From: Chamaecrista fasciculata
Lineage: Eukaryota; Streptophyta; Magnoliopsida; Fabales; Fabaceae
Length of the DNA stretch: 64,000 bases
Direction of reading: 5' to 3'
Assembly (NCBI GenBank): GCA_003254925.1
Contig: QANZ01007536.1
Coordinates: 298,380-362,379 of the forward strand
Position 1 is the first letter of the stretch; the number at the start of each line of letters is the position of its first letter. Shown here in pieces: positions 1 through 11,543 of the stretch. The notes under the pieces are model-generated. The model had not been told where the DNA came from. It saw only the letters and a list, made by a program, of their open reading frames with translations, and ran no database searches. The translations under genes and the position numbers were made by a program.

Positions 1-427
1 TGAATACACATATATAAACATATATATATATATATATATCAAGAACAAGAACAAAATCATTCACTTTGAAACAAATAGAAGTCAATTTAATTAAATCAGA
101 TTAAGGAACTTTACAAAGGAAGTGATTCAATATGATCAAAACAAGCATGATTAACATCAACTACACAATCAGCCAATTTAAAGTAAATAGTAGTCAAATG
201 CAAAATAATGCATTTAATTTCTCACTATGATCAATCAAAGAGACTAAAAAATACAAAATGAAATGAATATATGATTATCTGAAGGTCTTGTCTCCACTTA
301 ATGTTGACTTTTGGCAGCATCCATAATCAAGTCACATAGAAGTGCATATTCCTACTAAATACATAAGTATATAAAAAGAAACTTTGAAACCTTTGGTTCT
401 ATTTTAACAAAATTCCAATTTCCACAC
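1..427. other. NSF intron sequence at the window edge
   Basis: This is intron sequence of NSF on the minus strand. It has a TA-rich microsatellite at about 18-38. No coding exon was recognised. Confidence 0.6.
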
Positions 428-536
428 CTTCGGTTCTTTCCCATTCAAAATTTTTCCTATTTGACGTGCCATGAGAGTTTTCCCAGTACCAGGAGGCCCA
501 AAAAGCAGCATCCCTTTTACATGCTTGATCCCTAAT
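428..536 (-). CDS. NSF: NSF coding exon 7 with D1 Walker A
   Basis: It encodes [20 protein letters not shown], the P-loop of the D1 ATPase (Lys267, Thr268 by my count), then [16 protein letters not shown]. The donor GTGTGG follows at 427. The next expected segment (IVNGPEVL in relatives) is not found in 1-427, so the following exon lies outside the window. Confidence 0.94.
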
Positions 537-3170
537 CTGAAACCTCAAACACTTGCATGTAAGAACCAAATACATGAACTATCAAAAGACCAGGAGATCA
601 AGAGGTTTATGGTATTCGATCTATTACTTAGACGTCACATGAGGAGGGAAAACACGAGAAGCAAAAGCTCTTCGAAATATATCTGCAAACTCTGCACTTA
701 GCCCCCCAATACCCAAGGATTGTAGATTAAACTCCTTTTGCTTGAAAATGTTGCTAGTGGCAGCCTCGCGCTGATTGACAATCTGCATCATACAATAACA
801 TGTCAGTATTCACTTAGCAAACTATAGCCCAATATTTCACCTATGTGACCAAACCAACAACAGACAGATGAAAAAATAACTATTTAAGGAAATTGAGTGC
901 TTTAAATGACATGCACCATTGAATATTTCAACACTTTGACCCTGTATTTTTTGCAAAGCAGAAAATCATTTTCCTTAAGGGAAAAAAAAAAATAAAAAAA
1001 AGCCTTAATGATCAATACTGAATATGTGAACTTTTCCTTCTAATAACATGCATAAAGATTACCAGAAAGCTACAAGTGTGATTATTCTGACATCTATGGC
1101 TTTCCACCAAACCAAAATAAATGAAACTAAGCAGCAGAGAAGAATTACACTTTGTAACCATTCAAAATGTGTGAAGAAAATATGTACAAAAGAAGCATGT
1201 CTTAAAAGCAAATCAGGAAACTCACCTTAATTCCACTATCACGTGCTGCTTCAAAAATAATGTATGTGTCATCTGTTACCATCCCTCTTTCAAGAGAATT
1301 AGACTTTTCTTGACCCTCAACAACAGCTTGACTAACTGTAAAGTTATAATTATTTCCATGGTACTCAAATACTACTTTCTGTCCTGCTGTCATAACCTAC
1401 ATGAATAAGATCCACAATACAAAAGTGAAACAAATGGGCCATGATGATTAAATTAAAAGAATGATACAGTACACCAGAAAGAGCTAATATATAAGTCCAG
1501 AATATAGATATCTCAAAACTTCTTGAAAACTACAAAAGCAACTAAGATATAAAAAGATTTTGAGGTAAAGTAGGAAGGTAAACAACAGAATGGCATGCAA
1601 GACGCATCAAAATTAAAAGATCAGAGGTAATGAAATGAAAATTAAAACTTTGCCCATCTCAAGTGGTTTCTTTTGGGTCAGTTTGTTTCCACAATGCAGG
1701 TGCCTAATGTGTTTTTGTCAGTAACTCGATATGATTAAACTACTTCTAAGGAATCTATCATAAAAGTCTAAATACAATGACAGAGGCCCTTCTCATTCTA
1801 GATGGCCAGCCGCAAGCCCGCAACCAAAAAAAAAATTAACTTTTCCTGATATTATGCAGGAAACAAGAATACACAAAATTATAATTAAGATCCATACAAT
1901 ACTTGCAACAATGCAAAAGGAAAAGCTATCACATATAATGCTTTAGGTCCCTTAAATAGAACGAGCAAGCTGAAGCATAAAAGTTTACCTAACATTGAAA
2001 ATCAACGAAGACAAACAGTGCCTGAACTTAGATCATTTTAGAGCAACTACATGGATTCAATTCTTTAAATTTTATATATTATGATTATGATGTATTACGT
2101 ATTAATTGCTTCTCATAAGTCATAAGCACATATTCATTCATATGGTAATTCTCTTTTCTTTTCCTTTCTTTTCTTCTCTTTTCTTTTTTATCTTCAGGCT
2201 AGACTTCAGATGCTGCCCACAGTAAATAAAACAATAACAAGTTTCGAAGTGGAATCCCATTAAGATCATCATTAACTAAACATAAAGCAAAACACCAATA
2301 AAAAAACATATAACAAGAACTTTGTTTGTCCCATAATCAATAAATGATAGCTGAGACACCCATAAGCCTTCAAAGTTAGAAAACTAATGAGCATAATCGA
2401 CCTACTAAAAAATCCAACCTGGTTTATAAATCTCCTTCTAAGTTGCTGGGCCAGTAGAACAGCATCAATCTACAAAACAGAGCATCAGAATACCAATGAT
2501 AAAGCTACTAGAATAACAAAGGTACCTTCAACAATGAACTTTACAAATCTACTTACCTGTTCACTTCTACTGCCCCTTTTAATGAAGTCTAATTCAAGTG
2601 TTAACACCGCCAGGTTGAAGTTTTCCGGTGGGATGAATCTAAAGTTACAAGATAAATAATAAGAAACTAAAACACTAAGTAAAGCATAAGCTATATATAT
2701 TAATCTAACCACCCAACCTGCTCACAGATACCGATTCAGCAGCAGAAACTTTAGCACACCGACGTTGAATGGAATTCAGAGCAATATGTCCACTACGTAC
2801 GCTCTCGTGACCAGTATGAATCAGTTAAGGGCACCAAAAAAAAAGATTTCCACAATTCATAACCCAATTCAGCAAAGTATCCATCTAACTCAAAATTACA
2901 CTGGCATCACATAAAACAATACTAGGCTCAATTCAAAAAACCTAGAAACAAGAACAGATTTCAACGATTCAAAAAAGGATATGCAAGAGAGAAAACAAAG
3001 GAATCGCCAACCAACGCCAGGAAGAGGTTTTTATAGCCAGGAATAGCAAACTTCTGAAGATCAGAGGGGGAGCAGAAAGCCAGATTGCTGAGAGCAAGGT
3101 CCTGCGACGGCGTATTGGTGACGATCATGGATGTCGAAGCGGAGGAGGAAAATCCGAACCGACCCGCCAT
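428..3170 (-). CDS. NSF: NSF vesicle-fusing AAA+ ATPase, 5' part (7 exons, gene continues past left edge)
   Basis: NSF is the hexameric AAA+ ATPase that, with alpha-SNAP, uses ATP to pull apart used SNARE complexes in membrane traffic. Joining seven exons (3170-2983, 2813-2718, 2638-2557, 2469-2419, 1396-1226, 782-628, 536-428) keeps one open frame of 852 nt, 284 residues. It begins MAGRFGFSS, covers the SNARE/SNAP-binding N domain (about residues 1-200, with the conserved IPPENF and [10 protein letters not shown] stretches), and reaches the D1 Walker A motif FGPPGTGKT at residues 260-268. The rest of D1 and all of D2 (family length about 740 residues) lie beyond position 1. All junctions are GT-AG except the first intron, which is AT-AC. 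Identity rests on recalled plant NSF sequence and is strong. A transposon-like repeat ends about 230 bp upstream of the start codon. Confidence 0.95.
628..782 (-). CDS. NSF: NSF coding exon 6
   Basis: It encodes [18 protein letters not shown], then [17 protein letters not shown] and FPPHVTS, the linker into the D1 ATPase. It ends in AA before GTAAT, so the next Lys codon is split across the intron. Confidence 0.92.
1226..1396 (-). CDS. NSF: NSF coding exon 5
   Basis: The exon has 57 codons from [14 protein letters not shown] to DSGIK, with a TGTAG acceptor and a GTGAG donor, phase 0 at both ends. It is the second half of the N domain. Confidence 0.94.
2419..2469 (-). CDS. NSF: NSF coding exon 4 (51 nt)
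   Basis: This 17-codon exon, [17 protein letters not shown], lies between a TTGTAG acceptor and a GTTGG donor. It corresponds to the N-domain segment that follows SEQ in plant NSF. Confidence 0.92.
2557..2638 (-). CDS. NSF: NSF coding exon 3
   Basis: This exon encodes [18 protein letters not shown] and the following residues to SEQ. The acceptor is AG at 2640-2639 and the donor GTAAGT follows 2557, a near-perfect U2-type site. Confidence 0.93.
2718..2813 (-). CDS. NSF: NSF coding exon 2
   Basis: This exon reads [18 protein letters not shown] and onward in the N domain, and collinearity with plant NSF is clear. It ends with AG before a GTTGGG donor. The split Arg codon is completed by the first base of the next exon. 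Confidence 0.93.
2814..2982 (-). other. U12-type AT-AC intron (NSF intron 1)
   Basis: The 169-nt intron starts ATATCCTTTT (2982-2973), which matches the U12 AT-AC donor consensus. It ends in AC (2815-2814). The motif CCTTAAC at 2830-2824 puts the branch adenosine 11-12 nt from the 3' end. Removing exactly this segment joins GC to T as an Ala codon and restores the NSF reading SLAGHESV. No GT-AG pair nearby gives the family sequence. Confidence 0.92.
2983..3170 (-). CDS. NSF: NSF coding exon 1
   Basis: This exon encodes residues 1-62 plus two bases of codon 63. The ATG at 3170-3168 gives the NSF amino terminus MAGRFGFSS, and the exon ends in VGDSFVFSL. The base after the exon starts an ATATCCTTT donor rather than GT. 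Confidence 0.93.
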
Positions 3171-3399
3171 TTTCGCCGGATTGATGCGTAGAACTGAGAT
3201 CTACTGCTAGTTTGGAGCTTTAGAACAAGGAGAAAGATGATTTTGAGCTTTAGGTCTAGGAAGACGAAAATGGAGGTTATACTCTTTCAGCTCGAAAGCT
3301 GAAATGTTCAACTGATAGTTGAACTCTGTAGACTTGAAACTTGAAAGAACGGTAACGTTGAGACCCGATGAAGAATGAAGACTTCCGAATTTTGTACGA

Positions 3400-3917
3400 G
3401 GACGAAACCTCAAATCGGTCCATTATGTATGGGGTGGATTTCAAATTAATCTCTTATGTTTCATTTGTTTTAAATTGGTCCTATAAATTTCTATAATTTC
3501 TCAAATTGATCCCAAAACTACTTTTGAGACGCCATTTGAATTTATCTACTAACGATTTGAATTGGACAGAGAACGAATTCTTCAAAAGTTACCACATGCT
3601 TTCCAGCTTGTTGCATTTGAACTTTAAATGAGAAATACATGACTAATTTTGTTTATTTGATAAAAAAAGAGTTATTCACTTTCGAGACTCGATTTGACAT
3701 CGTTTGTTGACGACCTTAAAGTACTTGTCAAAATAAACTTGTAATTCTGGATTTATCGCATTTGAACTTAAAACAAGGGAAATATAACTATATTCGGTAT
3801 TTTTTAGATCAGTTTGAGAAATTATAAAAATAAGTGAGACCAATAAGAAATAAATAAAACATAAAAGAGCAATTTAAAATCTACTTCGTACATTAAAGAC
3901 TAATTTGAGGTTTTGGC
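3400..3917. mobile_element. Mutator-like MITE just upstream of NSF
   Basis: This 518-bp element has inverted ends, GGACGAAACCTCAAAT at the left and the complement of GCCAAAACCTCAAAT at the right. An identical 9-bp duplication, TTTGTACGA, lies at 3391-3399 and 3918-3926. The interior shares wording with the elements at 31637, 34102 and 59206, including TTTGACATCGTTTGTTGACG. Its left end lies 230 bp from the NSF ATG, so it forms the promoter-proximal upstream sequence. Confidence 0.85.
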
Positions 3918-3926
3918 TTTGTACGA

Positions 3927-4304
3927 ATATATTTTAAAATATTGAAATAAAAGAACTACATTTATATATTTTTTTGAGTATATATAACAATATTTTGAGA
4001 TAATTAATTTCTTTTTTAAAAAATAATTTTACCGAAATCACTGTCATATGTAATAACTTGACAAAGTAAATATATCTATTTGATGATATTATAAGACAAC
4101 TCAAACAATGATTTGAATGGTTTGGAATACACTCATTGACTAATTTGATGATTAGAGTCAATATGTTTTGGTGGCTTTTTAAGTTAAGGTATTCAGAAGT
4201 GAATCTATGTTAACATGTAAAAACAAAAGGTTGATGATGTAATTCTAATTCTATCATAGAGAGGTGAAATGGTTGAATGAATTTTTAACTTTGAGTATGT
4301 AACT
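3927..4304. other. AT-rich intergenic stretch
   Basis: No gene, repeat boundary or regulatory motif is supported here. Confidence 0.5.
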
Positions 4305-4627
4305 CTATCCTAAAAAAACTTTTTTTTTTTTATTAGAGAAAGAAACGGACAAAACACTTAACGCGTGTATTAGTCCTTCCTCCCATTTAAATACATACAC
4401 TCACATCCCACCCATGTGGGACTTGAAATCACCATAATGGCATGCCCCAAGCACGTGCTTTGCACTCCTATCCTAATTTTTATCGCTCACGCACATGCAT
4501 TTTCTTTTTTTTGCCAAAGAAGAGAATAGGTAAAATACCTAATACGACTGTTAGTCCTTATTCCTATATAACCTACTTAAATACACACACTCACATCCCA
4601 CCGATGTGAAAAAAAAAAAGAAAAAAA
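4305..4627. mobile_element. Possible retroposon insertion
   Basis: The segment is flanked by an 18-bp direct repeat, AACTTTGAGTATGTAACT, at about 4287-4304 and 4628-4645. It contains two similar SINE-sized units, each with ACTCACATCCCACC, plus T-rich and A-rich tracts. The superfamily is unclear. Confidence 0.45.
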
Positions 4628-4683
4628 AACTTTGAGTATGTAACTTATATTTTTAAAAAAAACTCCCAAGGATAACTTAAGTG

Positions 4684-5048
4684 CTATGAAGTATGGATAT
4701 TTCATTTTGAGAGCATGTCGTCGTGTCAGACACGTGTCCGTGTCTGACACTCGTACGACACCCAAATGACACATATTCATAAATTTTAAAATGTAAATCA
4801 ATTTTTTGTGACTTTAACATGACAAACAATAAAAATTAATGATACATATGACATATATTATGAATAGATATTATAATTTTAAAGTTTTCATCAAAATTTA
4901 TGGATTTTTAATTATTTATATATATAAATATATATCGTGTCGTGTCGTGTCGTGTCGTGTCGTGTCATGTAAGTTTATAAGTTTAACGTGTCGGTGTGTT
5001 CGAATCCACGTTATATCTCATGCTGGTGTCTGTGTCCATGTTTCATAG
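4684..5048. mobile_element. hAT-type MITE
   Basis: This 365-bp element starts CTATGAAGTATGGA and ends TCCATGTTTCATAG. It is flanked by the 8-bp duplication CTTAAGTG at 4676-4683 and 5049-5056. The sub-ends hold GTGTC/GACAC words. A second copy lies at 54544-54902, with fragments at 24160 and 31025. Confidence 0.82.
4936..4965. repeat. (CGTGT)6 microsatellite
   Basis: Six perfect CGTGT units sit inside the hAT element. The related copy near 54800 has only one or two units, so the array expanded in this copy. Confidence 0.9.
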
Positions 5049-5056
5049 CTTAAGTG

Positions 5057-5720
5057 CAGCTATAATGAATTTGGTTAGAAAAGTAATTACCTATGTATGA
5101 TGTGGTTTGGTGTGCTTGTGATATCTTTAGTGTTGGAGGCCCAAAAGCTTAGAAGGAGACTGGCCAGGCCCAATAAAAAAAGTATATGTGGTTGGGTGTG
5201 TCATCCACCAGATGACTGACTCTTCCTAACTCCTTAAATTAAGCTTTTATTATTTTTTTATCAATTACATTTAGATACAAAGCTCAAAAAAAAAAAAAAG
5301 AAGAGAAAACATGATGTTACATGCATGATAGAATATTACATATTTACATAACATAAGAACACAAGCCTACGAGCATGGGAAATTACGGATTTGCTACTTT
5401 ATTGTTAACCAATACAGGAGTGAAATTGTAAAAAAAACAAGAAATCATGTGCTTTCACGTGTTCTCTTAAATATTAAAAGAATAAAATATTAGCATCTTT
5501 AGAGTTTTACAAACAAGAGGTATTTTGTTGTAAGTTAAAACGAACTAAGTGAAGTGGACCAGCGCAACGCGCGGGAGTTTTTCTTTGTAAATATTTATTT
5601 AAGTTTAAGTTCAAGAAATAACTTTTAATATAATCTTGGATGAAGTGGACCAATCATAAAAAAGAGGGAATGTAAATCAAGCTTGTGATTGGAGGAACCT
5701 TATAGAAAAAATATAAAAAA
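5057..5720. other. AT-rich intergenic stretch
   Basis: No coding sequence is recognised. A short GC-rich word, CAGCGCAACGCGCGGG, at about 5561-5576 is the only compositional outlier. Confidence 0.5.
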
Positions 5721-5813
5721 TCTTACCTANAGGGCATGTCTGAACAAAATAAAACGTTAAGGGCATAACTGAAAATCACTGTAAACGTTAGGGGCATGAA
5801 AGGGTGTTTTGCC
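5721..5813. mobile_element. Remnant right end of a Mutator-like MITE
   Basis: The right part (AACGTTAGGGGCATG, then GGTGTTTTGCC) matches the right end of the element at 56684-57262. TATAAAAAA is found on both sides (5712-5720, 5814-5822). Only 93 bp remain and an N lies at 5730, so the element is either deleted or collapsed in the assembly. Confidence 0.55.
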
Positions 5814-5966
5814 TATAAAAAATATTCTCATTGATTTATGATTATGGTTTTGCTAGAATTGATTCACAATAATTGTAATTAAACTTCAACTCAAGTAGTT
5901 AAAAGACTCACTTTGCAGCTTTTCATTGTCAATAAAATATATTAGACCAGGTATCAATATATAATA

Positions 5967-5985
5967 CTAGGGGCTTTCCGTGCCC
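5967..5985 (-). mobile_element. Helitron-like 3' terminus
   Basis: Read on the minus strand, this is a short hairpin (GGGC, loop, GCCC) followed directly by CTAG and then T, the layout of a plant Helitron 3' end. It resembles the end at 58460-58478. The 5' end was not located. Confidence 0.45.
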
Positions 5986-8105
5986 TAGTGGACACGGAAA
6001 TAAGTATGTAACGTTTGATTTGACATTTGTAGTTATTCAGTGACTAAATAGTATATTTCTATTATTCAATGATTAAATCGTTAGAAGTGTGAAAATTAAA
6101 ACACCAAATAATAAGTTTTCACTTTCTTAAATCTCATCTACTATTTTCTCTCTCACATTATCAATACACTTATCCAATTATCAAGTTCTAGATATTTATT
6201 TCTTATTTTTTTAATTTTTAATTTAATTATTTTTTACCAACCAAAAATACTATCACATATAATATAAATCATTGACGGATTGACATGCCATTAAATTGGT
6301 CCAAGTAATATATTATTATTTAATGTTAATTAATATTTGAATTGATGTCTTAAATTTGAAATGTAAACAATATCCAAAATATTCTTAAAAAATAAATTCA
6401 TTTAATACAAAATTTAATTTTATCTTTGTCTAACTGTTAAGTGTTAACTAATACTGTGAAAAATATTATGAATTAACGTATCATGCACATTCAAATTTTG
6501 TTTATTAATGATATATAATTTATGTAATATTCTAGTCAAACTTTAATAAAATATTAAAAAAATAAAGAAAAGACATACAAAACTCAATTTTCTTCCCCCA
6601 ATTCCTTTGTGTAAACCAAGCAATTGGAGAGACACTATGACTATGTCATCCTCAAAGACCATTATACGATGCTGTCAAACCTATATAATATATTCAACAA
6701 GATAATGAAGCTTTTATCAAAGAGATATAATTATAGTTTACAGAATTCAAGTCCACTCATCTCCATCGATATCATTTTGTATAATTTTACTAGATTGTCG
6801 TGAGCATAGAAATTGATAGAAGCAAATGGAGATTTTTGAATGGTTTTTATTTTGTTTTTTAAATTATATTTAATAAATGGCATATCATTAATATAAAAAA
6901 AAAATTGCATATATATGTGAGATATCAGGTTACAAGGTTTTAATGACGTTCATAACAGTGGGATGTATAAAGGGAATTTGTATTGAATATAGTTGGAGTT
7001 GTGTTACAATCGCATTGTCTTTAAGAGATTTCGTAACCTATGAGTAGACAATAATTTAGGATGTGACATTTCTTTAAAAAAAATATTTTGATTTGATAAT
7101 GACATTTCTTAAAATTAAATGAATTATTCTCACTTTTACAAACAAAGTGCTAGAAAAGAAGAAAAAGTTAATGAACTTGATACACTCAAGAAGAAGAAAA
7201 GCAAAGTGAAAAGACGAAGAAGGGACTAAAATGGAGAATGCAAAACAATTTCGGACTAGAATGAAAATTGTACAGCAGGAGGCCCCATTCGAGTTGGGCA
7301 AAACTCCAAGACTTAAAGTCTTCACAAAATTCATCTTACTTCAATACAATACATTCCCCTATTTATTCTTACTCTACTATAACAATTTCCCTAACAAACT
7401 TGCATCACAGCTCAACAATAATCACGAGATTCCTCTCTTGCACGTAGTTCTCCTTTGATGATGAAGGCTCACGCTTCCCATGCCCAATTTGTGAGTCACA
7501 TGCCACATCAACCTTCCACGTTGACGTTCCACGTCAATTGTTGTTGCCATGTCTGTCCTAATCGTATCAGAACTCAAGAAGGAGAAGGAGATAAAAAAGC
7601 TCGATAACTTGATTTTGATTGCAATCCAAAACAATGTAGACATAAACAAACAAATTAATCCATAATAAAATTCATTTAAGTCGATTTAAAATCCATTCAA
7701 ATTCCTAAGCAATTTAAACAAAATAATAATAACTAAATTAAAATTAATTTTTATAAAACAATCAATCATGTCACACATAAGTGATGAGTATTATCAATTT
7801 TCAACGGTGTTTTCTTTGTTCATCTTTTTTTGTCATTACTCAATTAGAAATTGTTATAATAATAAATTTGGGAAGATTTAAGACTTTGATTGTTTGAGAG
7901 CGAGAGGGAATGAAGGAGCAGGGGATAGGAGAAAGGAAGAAATATTTTTTTAATTTGAAATATTTAAAATTTGTTAAGAAATTAAAGAAGATGTATGTGT
8001 GATATTAAAAGTTAATCTTTCCTTATTTTTTTCTTTTAATTTTCAACTCTCAAATAAAGGAAAAGGGTGACTTAATCCTCTCTNAATCTTTCCTTATTTT
8101 TTCTT
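5986..8105. other. AT-rich intergenic stretch with no gene recognised
   Basis: Reading frames are short and low in complexity. A single N at 8084 is followed by AATCTTTCCTTATTTTTTC, nearly the same sequence as at about 8015-8033. Confidence 0.5.
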
Positions 8106-8340
8106 GGCCAAAGTGCGAAGTTGGTCCTATAATTTTGTTGCAATTCCCAAATCAGTCCTATAACTTTTTTTGTCTCGAATTTGGTCCTATAACTTTGCTC
8201 TAGTTCCCAAATCAGTCCTATAACTTTTTCTGTCTCGTATTTGGTCCTGTATCTTTGCTCCAGGTTCCAAATCAGTCCTATATCTTTTTTTGTCTCAGTT
8301 TTGGTCCCATATGTTTTGAAAACCTCCCACTGTTAGTCCT
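8106..8340 (+). mobile_element. Left part of a Mutator-like MITE cut by a gap
   Basis: It starts GGCCAAAGTGCGAAG and carries four imperfect tandem copies of a motif built on TTTGGTCCTATAACTTTG and CCAAATCAGTCC. It is the same family as 16485-17482. The right half is lost in the N run. Confidence 0.7.
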
Positions 8341-8989
8341 NNNNNNNNNNNNNNNNNNNNNNNNNNNNNNNNNNNNNNNNNNNNNNNNNNNNNNNNNNNN
8401 NNNNNNNNNNNNNNNNNNNNNNNNNNNNNNNNNNNNNNNNNNNNNNNNNNNNNNNNNNNNNNNNNNNNNNNNNNNNNNNNNNNNNNNNNNNNNNNNNNNN
8501 NNNNNNNNNNNNNNNNNNNNNNNNNNNNNNNNNNNNNNNNNNNNNNNNNNNNNNNNNNNNNNNNNNNNNNNNNNNNNNNNNNNNNNNNNNNNNNNNNNNN
8601 NNNNNNNNNNNNNNNNNNNNNNNNNNNNNNNNNNNNNNNNNNNNNNNNNNNNNNNNNNNNNNNNNNNNNNNNNNNNNNNNNNNNNNNNNNNNNNNNNNNN
8701 NNNNNNNNNNNNNNNNNNNNNNNNNNNNNNNNNNNNNNNNNNNNNNNNNNNNNNNNNNNNNNNNNNNNNNNNNNNNNNNNNNNNNNNNNNNNNNNNNNNN
8801 NNNNNNNNNNNNNNNNNNNNNNNNNNNNNNNNNNNNNNNNNNNNNNNNNNNNNNNNNNNNNNNNNNNNNNNNNNNNNNNNNNNNNNNNNNNNNNNNNNNN
8901 NNNNNNNNNNNNNNNNNNNNNNNNNNNNNNNNNNNNNNNNNNNNNNNNNNNNNNNNNNNNNNNNNNNNNNNNNNNNNNNNNNNNNNNNN
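8341..8989. other. Assembly gap (649 N)
   Basis: Unknown sequence. The gap begins inside an inverted-repeat element and ends in an AT microsatellite. Reading frames spanning it are artefacts. Confidence 0.99.
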
Positions 8990-9699
8990 ATATATATATA
9001 TATATATATGGATGGAACTTGCAATTAAACCATAGGGCCCATGGCTAAGCAAGAAGAGCCCTACCTCATTAATTAACTCATCCTATATATATATATATAT
9101 ATATATACATATAGCTGTACCCAGCCAGCACATTCCTCAGAGACAGTACTGTCAAATGTAAATTCTCAACGGCATAACAGTCACTCATTTATGCTGCAAA
9201 TTACCAGAAAGGATTCCTTCAACTTTAAAAGATAAAAATGATAAAGGTTTTGTTTTGATACCAAAAGTTCAAATGTTTAAAGACAAGGTTTGAGTTTATT
9301 TCTCTTCTGTCTTTATTTTGTATTTCTTCATATACAAGTAGATCTGTAGATGTAAAAGAGGGAAGAGGATCATCTTCTGTAATAAAAGAATGCTCTGCTG
9401 TAATAAATACAAGCTTCTTACACTTGATTATATATATATAGACCAGACTTATTATTTGGTAACTAAATTTGTATCGGACAGTAAATCAGTTATGGAATAA
9501 TAAATTAAAATATAAAAAAATTTTGAGTATTGTAATAGTCAATGATTTAGTCTTTATCATAATTTGAGTCCAGAATTTGAACTTATTTTATGTTTTAGTC
9601 TTTAAATTTATATTTTTTTAATCCATCAATTCATACTTAATTTATATTTTTTTTATCTTTGAATTTTACTCAATGACTGAATTATTGATGATTGTAATA
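8990..9699. other. Intergenic stretch with AT microsatellites
   Basis: (AT)n tracts lie at 8990-9009 and 9084-9107. Nothing else is supported. Confidence 0.6.
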
Positions 9700-9708
9700 C
9701 TTCTCATA

Positions 9709-10465
9709 AAAGATAATTAAATGAAGTGAAACGCGTGCTTTATTGCGTTTATCTCTGCTCTCTCTCCCTTGCGTTCTTTTGTAGCGTTGTTGTTGGGCTG
9801 CTACTCTTCCAACGGTGGTAGCCTCCCCCCCTTTATTGCATTGCATAGCGGCGGTAGCCCCTCTATTTAGGTAGTGTTGAAAATTCCTCCCCGTGAGAGC
9901 CCCTCTCTCTTTTTAAGAGACTGCTACTTTATTTCTATGATTTTGTAACGGCGGCGTCTGGCTTTCTCTGTAGCGGCGACTCTGGACTAAGCATTCCACG
10001 GCGGCTTCCTGGGTTGGTTCTGGTTCTTGGGTGCTCGGTGGCATTTTTTCTGAGTCAGGTACTTCCATAGCATCGTTTCTTGTTTTGCTTTCACGGCGGC
10101 ATTTTATCAAATAATTATTATTGCTTTGAGTCTGATTATATTTTTTTTAGAGTAGCCACTAGGGTTGCCTGCTGTCCTAATTGGAAGTATTTGTCTATTT
10201 TAGATGACGTTATTTATGTTCTAGTTTTTTAGATGGTTGTAGTTTTAATTGGATCTTTAGATCCGCTAACTTAGCAGCTAATTTGTCTGACACAAGGATA
10301 GATCCTCTAGGAATATGGGTTGTAAACCCCCCACATTTGTTAGTTTATATCTTGTCTAGTGATGCTTATGCTAGGGAAGAGTTGACTATTTTTGCTTTGT
10401 TTTCGTTTGTACTGTATTTGGCTTTACTTTTTTTTGAATGAATTATGGTTCGGACAAAAAAAAAT
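9709..10465 (+). mobile_element. LINE 3' end (5'-truncated non-LTR retrotransposon)
   Basis: This 757-bp segment ends in a GAATGAATTATGG tail region and poly(A). It is flanked by the 9-bp direct repeat CTTCTCATA at 9700-9708 and 10466-10474. The last 400 bp recur at 46351-46739. A poly(A) end plus a target duplication supports LINE-type retroposition. No reverse transcriptase frame remains. Confidence 0.7.
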
Positions 10466-10474
10466 CTTCTCATA

Positions 10475-11543
10475 TTTATTATACATGAAAAGAAAAATTA
10501 TATAAATTCTTTATATACTTGTTATAAAAGTGCTTGGAAATTGGAATGCCGCCAGCTGTCTGAATCTGAGCTCTTTCATTTGGATCCCCTAGAAATCTAA
10601 ATGCATAAGCAATGGTTGTAGTTTTTCTTTTTTTGGCCAAAGCAATGGTTATAGTGCAATGCATAAGAAATGTCATTATTAATGCTTGCCAAGAATCAAA
10701 AGCAGAAACTCAACTAGGTGGTGGGAAAGGTTGGAACCTTATCCTATTATATAGTTAATCAATGCATAAGCAACCTTATGTATTATAATTAACTTCTCAT
10801 GGTTCTGTAGATTAATTGTCATGTTAACAGCTAAACCTGTGCTTGATCACTTGGTTTGATATCTTCATTTCTGTTTTACTTGAAGACCATCACATAATAA
10901 GTGTTTCTGGTCTGTCATTGTTATATCAGAACTCAAATGCCTAATAGTAAAATATAATATCTTGATATGAAGAACATGATTCTTTTTTCAGAGCTAGATT
11001 ACACTTACACTATGTATATATATATATATAATATATATAATAATATAAAACAACAAAATTCTGATGATAAAGAAGGCTCATATTTTCTTCTATACTGTCC
11101 TTTTCAGAAAATGACATGCACTCAAGCTCATTGTGCAGCATGATTTCCAGGCTTTCGGAGAGTTGTAGTTGGCTATAGTGACGATGATGATGATGCCATT
11201 TTGAAGCAACTGTTTTTACCATCCTTCAATGTGTACATGAAGTGTCTATCTGTTGAACATGGTCACAATTCACAGGCAGATCAAATCCTTTCAACAGTGA
11301 AAATGTATACCATTTCTGAATAAGATGTACATGAAAACTCCTCATCATTCTATTCCCTTCTTCCCACCACCAAAAAGTAAAACAATAAAAAAGAAAACAA
11401 ATGTCCACTTCCTTTTCTTTTCTCTCCTAAAGCAAACCAGTGAGTAGTTGAAAGCTCACAACTATTTATCTTTTTTTCTTCCCTTCAGAACCAAAACAAA
11501 ACTTGCAAACAAGTTTGAACTAACTACTATTAAGTATTATTTA
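10475..11543. other. 3' flank of HSL1
   Basis: This holds the likely HSL1 3' UTR (minus strand, just below 11544) and intergenic DNA with an AT microsatellite near 11018-11040. A minus frame at 10479-10676 is not recognised as a gene. Confidence 0.5.

Noticed and set aside
2961-2982. Reading NSF exon 1 straight on to AYPFLNR and stop
   Set aside because: This would end the protein at 69 residues. The AT-AC splice restores the conserved continuation.
8255-9052. Frames of about 240-257 codons
   Set aside because: They run through an N gap and have no evidence.
10479-10676. Minus frame with FRFLGDPNERAQIQTAGGIP
   Set aside because: It looks mildly protein-like but I cannot place it, and it lacks splice context and a partner exon.
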